Assembly (NCBI GenBank): GCA_963702955.1
Contig: OY969774.1
Span: 2,294,001-2,358,000 of the forward strand
Origin: VRUE01 sp963702955
Lineage (GTDB): Bacteria > Actinomycetota > Thermoleophilia > Solirubrobacterales > 70-9
Length of the DNA: 64,000 nt
Direction of reading: 5' to 3'
The notes beneath the pieces were generated by a model that searched no databases, had not been told where the DNA came from, and saw only the letters and a list, made by a program, of their open reading frames with translations. Below, in pieces: positions 8,490 through 16,392 of the stretch (its first letter is position 1; the number at the start of each line of letters is the position of its first letter). The translations under genes were made by a program, and so were the position numbers.

Positions 8490-10253
8490 ATGAGCTGGAT
8501 CCCGATAGCGGCGGTGGCGGCGGTGGCCCTGGTGGCGCTCGGCTGCCTCTTCGCGATCCTCGTCGCGCGCGAGCGCAAGGCGAGGCGAAGGTTCCAGATC
8601 CTCGCCGACGTGGCGACCGTCTCCGAGGCGAGCGGCTCGCTCGAGCAGACCTTCGAGGCGATCTGCGAGATCCTCGTCCCCGCCTGCGCCGACTTCTGCA
8701 TGATCGACGTGATCGAGGACGGCCTTCCCAGAAGGGTTGCCGTACGCGTCGCTCCCGAGGGCGGCGCCCGGGTCGAGCGGGGCTTGGCGGAAAGGCTGCC
8801 GTCGCTGCCCCGGTGGATGGTCGACGAGGACGGCAGCGCGGCGCTCGAGCCGCGCTTCATGGAGCAGGTCGGCGAGGCCGAGCTGCGCGGGTTGGCCCAC
8901 GACGAGGGCGAGGACCTCGAGTTCCTGCGCAGCCTCGACATGCGCTCGACGATCACGGTCGCGCTCAAGGCGCGGGGCGAGGTGACCGGCACCCTCACCC
9001 TCGGGCTCGCCTGGTCGGGGCGCCGCTACCGTCGCGAGGACGCCCGCTTCGCCTGGATCCTCTCCGGCCGCGTCGCGCTGGCGCTCGACAACTCCGGCCT
9101 CTTCGCCGATCTCGAGAACGCCGAGCGGGCCCGCTCGGAGATCGCCGAGACGTTGCAGCGCAGCCTGCTGCCCTCGCCGCTTCCCCACATCCCCGGCTGG
9201 TCGATCGCCGCGATGTACCGGCCGGCCGGTGCCGAGAACGAGGTCGGCGGCGACTTCTACGACGCCTTCCCCGTGCCGGGCGGCTGGATGCTGGCGATCG
9301 GCGACGTCACCGGTCGCGGCGCCCGGGCCGCCTCGATCACCGCCGTAGCCCGCTACACGCTGCGCACCGCGGCGGTCCTCACCGACGATCCGCTGGTCGC
9401 CCTGGCGACGCTCAACCGCACCCTGCTGGCCCGCGGCGACGCCGCCCTCTGCAGCCTCGCCGCGGTGACGCTCAGCGAGGACCCGGCCCAGCCGGTGCGG
9501 ATCGCGGTCGCCGGCCACCCGCCGCCGCTGCTGGTCAACGGCGAGGAGGTGACCGAGGCCGCCTCTGCCGACCCGGTGCTCGGCGCCTTTCCCGATGCCG
9601 AGTGGGGGACCGTCCACAGCGAGGTCGGGCCGGGTCGGCAGCTCGTGATCGTCACCGACGGGATCGCCGAGGCGCGCGGCCCGGAGGGCCGCTTCGGCGA
9701 GGAGCGGCTGCGGGAGGAGCTGCGCGGGGCGGGCAATCCCTCGCTCGCTCTGCAGCGCCTCGAGGGCTCGCTGCACTCGTTCACCGAGGGCGCGCTCGAC
9801 GACGACGTGGCGATCCTCTCGATCGCCCGCGGGACGCCGGCCGGGACGTCCACCTCGCCGATGGCGCCGATCGAGCGCCTCTACGACTGCTTCAACCGCC
9901 GCGACGAGGCCTGCATCGCAGCGATCTGCGACGAGCGGATGGAGTTCTTCCCGGTCGTCACCGCCGAAGCAGTCGGCCGCGAAGCCCCCTACATCGGGCC
10001 CGGCGGCCTGCGCGACTACATGGACGACGTGGCGAAGGTCTGGGAAGAGCTGCAGATCACGCCGAGCGAGGTAGAGAGCCAGGGCGAGACGCATCTGGTC
10101 CGCGGCCGCGTCTACGCGCGCAGCCACGAGCTCGGCATCCGCGACGTCCCGGTGGCCTGGATCTGGGAGGTCCGCGGCGGGCGCTTCGTCCGCGGCGAGG
10201 TCTTCCCCGATCCCGAGCAGGCGGTTGCCCGCTTCGCCTCAGTCGCCGTCTGA
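8490..10253 (+). CDS. SpoIIE/RsbU-type PP2C phosphatase with GAF and C-terminal NTF2-like domain
   Basis: A 587-residue protein. Residues 5-26 form a membrane anchor, 36-205 a GAF-like sensor, 225-445 a PPM/SpoIIE serine phosphatase with metal aspartates in EVGGDFYDAF (D255), IGDVTGRG (D272), VTDGIAEAR (D390) and LDDDVAI, and 460-587 an NTF2/SnoaL-like fold (IERLYDCFNRRDEA ... VAWIWEVRGGRFVRGEVF). It likely dephosphorylates the STAS protein encoded next door and so activates the sigma factor. GGAG lies upstream of ATG 8490. The C-terminal NTF2-like addition is unusual for RsbU-like phosphatases. Its 3' end overlaps the STAS gene by 15 bases, tail to tail. Confidence 0.85.
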   Translation: MSWIPIAAVAAVALVALGCLFAILVARERKARRRFQILADVATVSEASGSLEQTFEAICEILVPACADFCMIDVIEDGLPRRVAVRVAPEGGARVERGLAERLPSLPRWMVDEDGSAALEPRFMEQVGEAELRGLAHDEGEDLEFLRSLDMRSTITVALKARGEVTGTLTLGLAWSGRRYRREDARFAWILSGRVALALDNSGLFADLENAERARSEIAETLQRSLLPSPLPHIPGWSIAAMYRPAGAENEVGGDFYDAFPVPGGWMLAIGDVTGRGARAASITAVARYTLRTAAVLTDDPLVALATLNRTLLARGDAALCSLAAVTLSEDPAQPVRIAVAGHPPPLLVNGEEVTEAASADPVLGAFPDAEWGTVHSEVGPGRQLVIVTDGIAEARGPEGRFGEERLREELRGAGNPSLALQRLEGSLHSFTEGALDDDVAILSIARGTPAGTSTSPMAPIERLYDCFNRRDEACIAAICDERMEFFPVVTAEAVGREAPYIGPGGLRDYMDDVAKVWEELQITPSEVESQGETHLVRGRVYARSHELGIRDVPVAWIWEVRGGRFVRGEVFPDPEQAVARFASVAV

Positions 10254-10601
10254 GCCGACGAACGGGAGCTCGCGGTCGAGCCCGGTGACGTCCATCACCC
10301 GGCGCACGCCGTCGGCCCTGCTGCGCACCAGGCGGATCCGCTCGCTGCCGTCGTTGAGGCGGCGATGGGCGGCGACCAGCACCGCGATGCCGGTCGAGTC
10401 GATGAACTCCAGCTCCCGCATGTCAACCGTGATCGGCGTCGCGCCGTCGCCCTCCGCGCGCTCAAGCTCGGCCGCCAGCGTCGCCGCGTTCGCCATGTCG
10501 AGTTCGCCCGTCAGCGAGAGAACGCAGCCGGCGTCCTCGGTCTCGACCCGGACCGTCAGCATCCCGTCGCGGACTTCGCGGCTGCTTTCACCGTCAGTCA
10601 T
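10239..10601 (-). CDS. STAS-domain anti-anti-sigma factor (RsbV/SpoIIAA-like)
   Basis: A 120-residue single STAS domain. The phosphorylatable serine is S69 in EFIDSTGIAVL. When unphosphorylated it would bind the RsbW-type kinase and release the sigma factor. The start is the ATG at 10601 preceded by GAGGAG. It sits between the phosphatase that would activate it and the kinase that would inactivate it, a full partner-switching set within 4 kb. Confidence 0.9.
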   Translation of the reverse strand: MTDGESSREVRDGMLTVRVETEDAGCVLSLTGELDMANAATLAAELERAEGDGATPITVDMRELEFIDSTGIAVLVAAHRRLNDGSERIRLVRSRADGVRRVMDVTGLDRELPFVGSDGD

Positions 10602-10797
10602 TACCGCCTCTTCTCCTCGCACGTCAAAGGGCGCCGGACTCACCGTTTCCGATCCTAGCGCAGGCCTGTCATTCGCAATTCACCGTCAGGCGACCGGTTT
10701 CGCCCTGGGGCGGCGAGGGTACCCGATGGGTCTCCACATCCCGGAGGTTATGCTCGGGCCCCGCGGGGAACCAGGTCTCCGGCGGAGATTGCGGTTC

Positions 10798-11640
10798 ATG
10801 CCAGAGAACTCGACGATCAACCAGGAGCCCACGGGGCTGCAGATGATCCTTCCGGCGAAAGCCGAGAACGTCGCTGTGGTGAGGCACGCCCTCGCCGGCC
10901 TGGCGGAGGAGATCGGCATGGACGAGCCGGGTCTCGCCGATCTGAAGACGGTGGTCACCGAGGCCTGCATGAACGTCGCGGTGCACGCCTACCAGGGCGA
11001 CCCGGGGCCGCTCAGCGTCGAAGCCCAGCCCGACGAGGAGGGCCTCACGGTGACCGTCCGCGACGAGGGGATCGGCATCCATCCCCAAGCCGACGTCGAG
11101 CGCGGCAGCCTGCGGCTCGGGCTCTCGCTGATCGCCGCCCTCTCCAGCAGCTTCGCGATCTCCGGCGGCCTCGACCGCGGCACCGAGGTGAAGATGCGGC
11201 TGCCGCTGCACGGCGGAGACCCCGGCGGTCTCGACGGCGACCCGGTGAAGATGGAGCCTGACCTGCGCCAGACGACCGAGCTGGTCACCGACCGGTCCGA
11301 GCTGCTCGGGCCGGTCCTGGCGCGGGTCGTCGGGGCGCTGGCCGCCCGCCGCGACCTCTCGGTCAACCGGGTCTCCGACGCGGTCCTCGTCACCGACGCG
11401 ATCGCCGCCGCGGCGCCCTCCCGCTTCGCCGACGGCCGCGTGCGTCTCGGCCTCGACGACCGCGGCGAGGGCCTCGCCCTGCGGCTCGGTCCGATGGAGG
11501 CCGGCGCGGCGGCGCAGATCCGCGAGGAGCTCGCAGTGCCCGACGTCGGCGGCTCGCTGGAGGCGCTGGCCGACGAGCTCGCCGTCGAGGAGCCCGGCGA
11601 CGGCGAGTACCTCGTTATTCGCTTTGCCGCTGCTCCCTGA
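10798..11640 (+). CDS. RsbW-type anti-sigma serine kinase with an extra C-terminal half
   Basis: A 280-residue protein. The first 125 residues are a GHKL/HATPase_c anti-sigma kinase: N-box VVTEACMNVAVHAY, G1 box VRDEGIGI, and the closing strand GTEVKMRLPL. RsbW proteins are usually 130-160 residues. Here a second region (about 145-280) ends LADELAVEEPGDGEYLVIRF and looks like a degenerate HATPase copy without N-box or ATP motifs. It probably phosphorylates the STAS protein and binds the sigma factor. GGAG lies upstream of ATG 10798; an ATG at 10724 in frame is less likely. Its 3' end overlaps the sigma gene by 26 bases. Confidence 0.8.
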   Translation: MPENSTINQEPTGLQMILPAKAENVAVVRHALAGLAEEIGMDEPGLADLKTVVTEACMNVAVHAYQGDPGPLSVEAQPDEEGLTVTVRDEGIGIHPQADVERGSLRLGLSLIAALSSSFAISGGLDRGTEVKMRLPLHGGDPGGLDGDPVKMEPDLRQTTELVTDRSELLGPVLARVVGALAARRDLSVNRVSDAVLVTDAIAAAAPSRFADGRVRLGLDDRGEGLALRLGPMEAGAAAQIREELAVPDVGGSLEALADELAVEEPGDGEYLVIRFAAAP

Positions 11641-12364
11641 TCTGCTCGCGGATCCGGGTCAGGGCACGGCGCAGGATGCGCGAGACGTGCATCTGCGAGT
11701 TGCCGATCCGCGCGGCGATCTGCGACTGGGTCATGTCCTCGGCGAAGCGCAGCCGCAGGACCAGCCGCTCGCGCTCGTCGAGGTAGGGGAGGGCCGCGTC
11801 GAGGGCGAGCCGCCCCTCGACCAGCTCGAAGGCCTCGTCCTCGGCTCCGATCCACTCGGTCGGCGGCGAGTCCTCGGAGTCCTCCTGCCCGGCGGACCGG
11901 TCGAGCGAGAGCGGGCGGCGGTTGTGGTTCGCCTCCATCGCCTCGAGCACGTCAGTCTGCTCGATCTCGAGTCGCGCGGCGATCTCGCCGACCGAGGGGG
12001 AGCGCTGCAGCTGCTTGGTCAGCTCGGCGATCGCCTTGTCAACTTCGGCCATCCGGTCGTGCAGGCCGCGCGGCACGCGCACCGTCCAGACGCGGTCGCG
12101 GAAGTGGCGTTTCAGCTCGCCGAGGATGGTCGGCGAGGCGAAGGCGGTGAAGGGGATCCCGCGCTCGGGATCGAAGCGGTCGACCGCGTTCAGCAGGCCC
12201 AGGTTGGCGACCTGGAGCAGGTCGTCGAAGGACTCGCTGGCGCCGCGGTAGCGCAGGGCCAGCCGTTTGGCGAAGGGCAGGTAGCGGACCACGAGTTCCT
12301 CTCGCGCGCCGCGGTCGCCGTCTCTTGTCAGGCGTCGCCAGAGTCGTGCCTCGTCCGCCTCCAT
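11615..12364 (-). CDS. SigB/SigF-type alternative sigma factor
   Basis: A 249-residue group 3 sigma-70 factor with region 2 (YLPFAKRLALRYRG ... DDLLQVANLGLLNAVDRFD), region 3 (SPSVGEIAARL) and region 4 (LPYLDERERLVLRLRFAEDMTQSQIAARIGNS, helix-turn-helix). It matches the stress/sporulation SigB/SigF class controlled by RsbW. TAAGCT ends six bases before the ATG, so its own promoter is probably leaderless. The divergent superoxide dismutase gene shares the upstream region, and the regulators lie downstream. Confidence 0.9.
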   Translation of the reverse strand: MEADEARLWRRLTRDGDRGAREELVVRYLPFAKRLALRYRGASESFDDLLQVANLGLLNAVDRFDPERGIPFTAFASPTILGELKRHFRDRVWTVRVPRGLHDRMAEVDKAIAELTKQLQRSPSVGEIAARLEIEQTDVLEAMEANHNRRPLSLDRSAGQEDSEDSPPTEWIGAEDEAFELVEGRLALDAALPYLDERERLVLRLRFAEDMTQSQIAARIGNSQMHVSRILRRALTRIREQIREQRQSE

Positions 12365-12370
12365 GCCCCC

Positions 12371-12376
12371 AGCTTA
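12371..12376 (-). promoter_or_regulatory. -10 element of the sigma-factor gene
   Basis: On the minus strand TAAGCT ends six bases before the ATG at 12364; no ribosome binding site fits between, suggesting a leaderless message. Confidence 0.45.
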
Positions 12377-12390
12377 GGTACGCGGCGCGC

Positions 12391-12396
12391 TAGGCT
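12391..12396 (+). promoter_or_regulatory. -10 element of the superoxide dismutase gene
   Basis: TAGGCT lies 48 bases upstream of the sod ATG, giving a leader of roughly 40 bases that contains GGAGGAG at 12430-12436. It is back to back with the sigma gene promoter. Confidence 0.4.
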
Positions 12397-12444
12397 CCGA
12401 CCACGACATCAATCCGACCAGTCCGACCAGGAGGAGACGCCAAG

Positions 12445-13050
12445 ATGGCTTTCTCGGTTCCCGACCTTCCCTACGCCTACGACGCGCTCGAGCCCCACAT
12501 CGACGAGGCGACGATGCGGGTCCATCACGACAAGCACCACCAGGCCTATGTCAACAAAGCGAACGCGGCGCTGGAGGGGACCGAGTGGGCCGATCGCGAC
12601 GTCGAGGACGTCCTCCGCAACCTCTCCAGCCTGCCCGGCGACAAGCAGACGCCGGTCCGCAACAACGGCGGCGGCCACTTCAACCACTCGCTCTTCTGGC
12701 GGATGCTCAGCCCCGACGGCGGCGGCGAGCCGAGCGGCGAGCTGGCCGGCGCGATCGAGGAGACCTTCGGCTCCTTCGACTCCTTCAAGGACGAGTTCAA
12801 AAAAGCAGGCATCGCTCGCTTCGGCTCCGGCTGGGCCTGGCTGGTCAAGGACAGCTCCGGGCTCGCCGTCGTCTCGACGCCGAACCAGGACTCGCCGGTC
12901 ACCGACGGCAGCGTGCCGCTGCTCGGCTGCGACGTCTGGGAGCACGCCTATTACCTCAAGTACCAGAACAAAAGGCCGGAATATCTGGATGCGTTTTGGA
13001 ACGTGGTCAATTGGAACTACGTAGGGGAGAGGTTCACTGGAGCCCAATAG
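12445..13050 (+). CDS. sodA: Superoxide dismutase (Fe/Mn family)
   Basis: A 201-residue enzyme that converts superoxide to peroxide and oxygen. The metal ligands are visible: His in MRVHHDKHHQAY, His in GGHFNHSLFW, and Asp and His in CDVWEHAYYLKYQNKRPEY. The motif set is most like Mn-type or cambialistic enzymes. GGAGGAG eight bases before the ATG supports the start. It diverges from the stress sigma factor gene, which fits an oxidative-stress role, though no sigma-B-type promoter was identified. Confidence 0.95.
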   Translation: MAFSVPDLPYAYDALEPHIDEATMRVHHDKHHQAYVNKANAALEGTEWADRDVEDVLRNLSSLPGDKQTPVRNNGGGHFNHSLFWRMLSPDGGGEPSGELAGAIEETFGSFDSFKDEFKKAGIARFGSGWAWLVKDSSGLAVVSTPNQDSPVTDGSVPLLGCDVWEHAYYLKYQNKRPEYLDAFWNVVNWNYVGERFTGAQ

Positions 13051-13172
13051 CGGACGCTGCAAACCGGCGCATCTCGCGGTCCTCAGTCGCTCGGATCGGG
13101 TCACGCACTGGAAGTGCGCTCCCCTCACCTCGTTCCCTGCGTCCCACGACCTGCTTGGTTTTCGCGCCCGTT
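13051..13172. other. Short gap between convergent genes
   Basis: About 120 bases between sod and the GMC oxidoreductase gene. No gene or strong terminator hairpin was recognised. Confidence 0.3.
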
Positions 13173-14813
13173 CTAAGGACTAACAACGGCGGGTCGGGCC
13201 GCCTCCGGCAGGCGGCTCGGCTCTGCTCCCTCTTTCGGAGGGATCTCGCTCATTGCGTGCTCGGCCAGCGCGGTGATCGTCAGGCTCGGGTTGACGCCGA
13301 CGTTGGCCGGCACCGCGGCGCCATCGCAGACCAGCAGGTTCTCGTAGCCGAAGACGCGCTGGCGGGCGTCGACGACCCCGTCCTCGGGGCCGTGGCCGAT
13401 CACCGCGCCGCCGAGGATGTGGGCGGTGGTGGGGATGTTCAGGGTCGCCTCCATCACCGAGCTCTGGGCGACCCCGCCGGTTCGCTCGGCCAGCCACTCG
13501 GCAGCTTCGTTGGCGACCGGGATGAAGGTCGGGTTGGGCCGCTCCGGGTCCTGTTCGGTCTGCAGGCGGACTTCGCCGTTGCGCTTCAGCTTCGGCCGCA
13601 GGGCGATCGCGTTGTCGAGCGTCTGCATCACGAGGACGATGATCGTCCGCCGCGACCAGCCCTTCGGCCACAGCGTCTTCGCGAACTGTCCCGGGTGGCG
13701 GAGGATCTGGGCGAGCAGCTTCAGCGGCCGCGTCACCCGCGAGCCGTTGCCGACCAGCAGCGTGTAGAGGGTGCTCATCGAGTCGCCCGCCTCGCCGTAG
13801 GTGACGGTCTCGATGTGGGTGTGCGGGTCGGGGTAGATGCTGGAGGTGATCGCCACCCGCTTGGTCAGGTCCTCGGGGTAGTCCTCGGGCACGGTGACCG
13901 CGAGGATGCTCTCGCTGTTGGTCCGGACCAGCTCGCCGAGCCGGCTGGAGACGCGGGGCAGCGAGCCGCCGAGGCGGCAGCGCTGCAGCAGCTTGTTGGT
14001 CCCGAGCGGACCGGCGGCGACGACGACTCCGCCGGCGGTCAGGGTGCGGCGACCGCGTCGCGGCAGCAGCCCCGAGCGCTCGCTCGCCACCTCGTAGCCG
14101 TCGCTGCCGTCGGCCGAGCCGAGCGGGCGCAGGTCGGTCACCAGCCGCTCGGGGATCACCTCGACCCCGGCGTGCTCGGCCAGCCAGAGGTAGTTCTTGA
14201 CCAGCGTGTTCTTGGCCCCGTGCGGGCAGCCGACCATGCAGCGCCCGCACTGCATGCAGCCGGTCCGCTCCGGCCCGGCGCCTTCGAAGAACGGGTCGGG
14301 GACGGTCTTGCCCGGGTTGTCGAGGTAGACCCCGACCGGGGTCTTGCGGTAGGTGTCGCCGACCCCCATCTCCTCGCCCATTTCGCGCAGCAGCCGGTCG
14401 GCCGGGTCGTCGCGGTCGTGGACGACGACGCCGAGCATCCGCTGCGCGGTCTCGTAGTGGGGGGCGAGGGCCGCCTGCCAGTCCTCGAGGTCGGCCCATT
14501 GCGGGTCTTCGAAGAACGGCGAGGGGGGGACGTAGAGCGTGTTGGCGTAGCCGAGGCTGCCGCCGCCGACGCCGCAGCCGCTGACCACGGCGATGTCCTT
14601 GAAGGTGCTGAGCCGGAAGATCCCCTTCATCCCGATCCGCGGCGCCCAGAAGTAGCGGCGGCTGTCCCAGGTCGAGCTGGGGAAGTCGGAGTCGGCGAAG
14701 CGCTTGCCGCACTCCAGCACGGCGACGCGGTAGCCCTTTTCGGCCAGCCTCAGGGCCGAGACCGAGCCCCCGAAGCCGGAGCCCACAACTATCCAGTCGT
14801 AGTCGTGGGTCAA
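13173..14813 (-). CDS. GMC-type FAD oxidoreductase, cholesterol-oxidase-like
   Basis: A 546-residue flavoprotein. The FAD-binding Rossmann motif VVGSGFGGSVSALRLAEKG is at the N-terminus, and the C-terminal GMC half has NIPTTAHILGGAVIG and DGAAVPANVGVNPSLTITALAEHAM. It resembles ChoD-like enzymes of actinobacteria. Near the middle is a cysteine cluster CMQCGRCMVGCPHGAKN, of ferredoxin-like spacing, known in this subfamily. The preceding rubredoxin gene ends 16 bases upstream on the same strand, so electrons may pass between the two. The substrate (a sterol or other alcohol) is not determined. Confidence 0.8.
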   Translation of the reverse strand: MTHDYDWIVVGSGFGGSVSALRLAEKGYRVAVLECGKRFADSDFPSSTWDSRRYFWAPRIGMKGIFRLSTFKDIAVVSGCGVGGGSLGYANTLYVPPSPFFEDPQWADLEDWQAALAPHYETAQRMLGVVVHDRDDPADRLLREMGEEMGVGDTYRKTPVGVYLDNPGKTVPDPFFEGAGPERTGCMQCGRCMVGCPHGAKNTLVKNYLWLAEHAGVEVIPERLVTDLRPLGSADGSDGYEVASERSGLLPRRGRRTLTAGGVVVAAGPLGTNKLLQRCRLGGSLPRVSSRLGELVRTNSESILAVTVPEDYPEDLTKRVAITSSIYPDPHTHIETVTYGEAGDSMSTLYTLLVGNGSRVTRPLKLLAQILRHPGQFAKTLWPKGWSRRTIIVLVMQTLDNAIALRPKLKRNGEVRLQTEQDPERPNPTFIPVANEAAEWLAERTGGVAQSSVMEATLNIPTTAHILGGAVIGHGPEDGVVDARQRVFGYENLLVCDGAAVPANVGVNPSLTITALAEHAMSEIPPKEGAEPSRLPEAARPAVVSP

Positions 14814-14829
14814 GGTTCGTCCCGGGGGC

Positions 14830-15021
14830 TCAAGCCTCGCCCGGCTCGACCGGCCGGAAGTCCGAGGTGCGCGCCCCGCAGACCGGGCAGAACCAGTCGC
14901 GGGGGATCTCCTCGAACGGGGTCCCGGGCGGGATGCCGCCGTCGGGATCGCCGATCTCCGGGTCGTAGATGAACCCGCAGCTCTCGCAGATCCAGAGGGT
15001 CGCTTCGGTGGTTGCGGTCAT
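14830..15021 (-). CDS. Rubredoxin
   Basis: A 63-residue electron carrier with both CxxC knuckles of the FeCys4 site: WICESCGFIYDPEIGDP and DWFCPVCGA. The length and the conserved aromatic/acidic pattern are standard. It lies just upstream of the GMC oxidoreductase gene and is probably cotranscribed with it. Confidence 0.95.
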   Translation of the reverse strand: MTATTEATLWICESCGFIYDPEIGDPDGGIPPGTPFEEIPRDWFCPVCGARTSDFRPVEPGEA

Positions 15022-15027
15022 GTCCGA

Positions 15028-15033
15028 AGCTTA
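15028..15033 (-). promoter_or_regulatory. -10 element of the rubredoxin-GMC operon
   Basis: TAAGCT on the minus strand ends six bases before the rubredoxin ATG, identical in sequence and spacing to the sigma-factor gene promoter. Confidence 0.45.
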
Positions 15034-15044
15034 GAGCGCGGGGG

Positions 15045-15614
15045 CTATTTGTCGAAGCTGACCGCGACCGGCTCGCGGTCGCCGGCGTCTTCGATCTCGA
15101 AGTACTCGCGTGCGGTGAAGCCGCCCTGGTTGGCGATGATCGAGCCCGGGAACTGCTGGATCGCGGTGTTGTAGGACTGCACGTTGGAGTTGTAGATCCG
15201 CCGCGAGGCCTGGATTTCGTCCTCCAGCTCGGAGAGGTTGCGGCTCAGCTGCTGGAAGTTTTCGGTGGCGCGGAGCTGCGGATAGTTCTCGGCGACGGCG
15301 CGCAGGCCGGCGAGGGCGCCGGTCAGTCCCTGCTCGGCTTTGGCCGTCTGGCCGACGCCTTCCGCCGACATCGCGTCGGCCCGCGCCTGGGTCACTTTCT
15401 CGAAGGTCTCGCTCTCGTGCGCGGCGTAGCCCTTGACCGTCTCGACCAGGTTGGGGACGAGGTCGTGGCGGCGCTTCAGCTGCACGTCGATCCCGCTCCA
15501 GGACTCGTTGACCCGGTTGCGCGAGGCGATGATCGAGTTGCGCTTGCCGACGTAATAGAGCGCGGCAACGACGATCAGCACAACGATCACGATCACGATG
15601 ACCATGGCGCCCAT
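15045..15614 (-). CDS. lemA: LemA family membrane protein
   Basis: A 189-residue protein with one N-terminal membrane segment (VIVIVIVVLIVVAALYYVG) and then the long helical LemA domain (NRVNESWSGIDVQLKRRHDLVPNLVETVKGYA ... TENFQQLSRNLSELEDEI ... YNTAIQQFPGSIIA). The function of LemA is unclear in bacteria. Start ATG 15614 is preceded by a GGGGGTAGG stretch; ATG 15605 is also possible. A 50-bp palindrome lies just upstream. Confidence 0.9.
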   Translation of the reverse strand: MGAMVIVIVIVVLIVVAALYYVGKRNSIIASRNRVNESWSGIDVQLKRRHDLVPNLVETVKGYAAHESETFEKVTQARADAMSAEGVGQTAKAEQGLTGALAGLRAVAENYPQLRATENFQQLSRNLSELEDEIQASRRIYNSNVQSYNTAIQQFPGSIIANQGGFTAREYFEIEDAGDREPVAVSFDK

Positions 15615-15639
15615 CCTACCCCCAACCCCTCCGCAAGGG

Positions 15640-15689
15640 GACGTGCCGGTGATCGACCGCCCAATATGGTGGTCGATCACCGGCACGTC
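15640..15689. repeat. 50-bp palindromic element (copy 1)
   Basis: The 19-base arms 15640-15658 and 15671-15689 are perfect inverted copies beginning GACGTGCCGGTGATCGACC. The 12-base spacer is GCCCAATATGGT. Intergenic, between the divergent LemA gene and the next gene. One of five 50-bp elements with the same ends in the window. Confidence 0.85.
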
Positions 15690-15702
15690 TCTCAGGCGAG
15701 CA

Positions 15703-15708
15703 TAGGAT
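15703..15708 (+). promoter_or_regulatory. -10 element of the gene at 15715
   Basis: TAGGAT ends six bases before the GTG start, as for other leaderless genes here. It lies just outside the palindrome. Confidence 0.45.
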
Positions 15709-15714
15709 CCGGGG

Positions 15715-16386
15715 GTGGGCGCGAAGGACGAAGCCGCGGAATGGGCCGGAATCGTGCGCTCCTACGGGGAGCGGCATGAGCTGACCTACGAGGAGGTCGG
15801 CGGGATCAACCCCGTGGACGGTCCGGTGGCGCTATGCGTCGGCGGCTCGAACCGGCTGACCGGGCAGCTGGCCGAGGGCTTCTGGGGCTCCTCCTGCGAC
15901 GCCGACGAAAAGGAAGTGGGGGGCCTGTTCGCCAAGGCGCTGCTGCCGACCGCGCTCCTCGCCAAGGCGCACATGCCCGACCTGGCCAAGGTCGTCCCGG
16001 CCTTCAACGTCGAGTCGATCGAGGGCCGTGAGGTCGTCACCCAGCGCTTTGCCCGCAAGGTCGAGTTCGAGTCGATCGACTTCAACAAGCGCTTCCTGGC
16101 GACCGTGCCGCGCGAGTACGACCCGGTCGCCCTGCGCGAGCTGTTCAGCCCCGGCTTCCTGACCTGGACGACGACGATGACCGGCGAAATCGACTTCGGC
16201 GTCAACGACCGCCAGCTCTGGTTCCTCTGGCACCTGCGCGAGCGCAGTGAGGCCGAGCTGAAAGAGGCGCTGAAAAACGCCGGCCGGCTGTTCAAGCGAC
16301 TGCACGGCGAGATGGACGAGAGCGGCCTCCACACCTATCCGCCCGGCCCCTGGCACGCCGGCCTGGCGCCGTTCCCGGACGCATAG
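15715..16386 (+). CDS. Protein of unknown function
   Basis: I do not recognise the family. It has 223 residues, soluble, no signal peptide. Conserved-looking stretches are GFWGSSCDADEKEVGGLFAKALLP and the C-terminal HTYPPGPWHAGLAPFP. The hydrophobic and charged alternation in the middle (FARKVEFESIDFNKRFLATVP) suggests beta strands. It diverges from lemA, a gene that often neighbours such uncharacterised proteins. The GTG start is supported by the TAGGAT box six bases upstream. Confidence 0.65.
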   Translation: MGAKDEAAEWAGIVRSYGERHELTYEEVGGINPVDGPVALCVGGSNRLTGQLAEGFWGSSCDADEKEVGGLFAKALLPTALLAKAHMPDLAKVVPAFNVESIEGREVVTQRFARKVEFESIDFNKRFLATVPREYDPVALRELFSPGFLTWTTTMTGEIDFGVNDRQLWFLWHLRERSEAELKEALKNAGRLFKRLHGEMDESGLHTYPPGPWHAGLAPFPDA

Positions 16387-16392
16387 CCGCGG

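Noticed and set aside
12585..14972. 795-codon frame across sod and the GMC gene
   Set aside because: It is a shadow of the real genes on both strands; the sequence is low-complexity.
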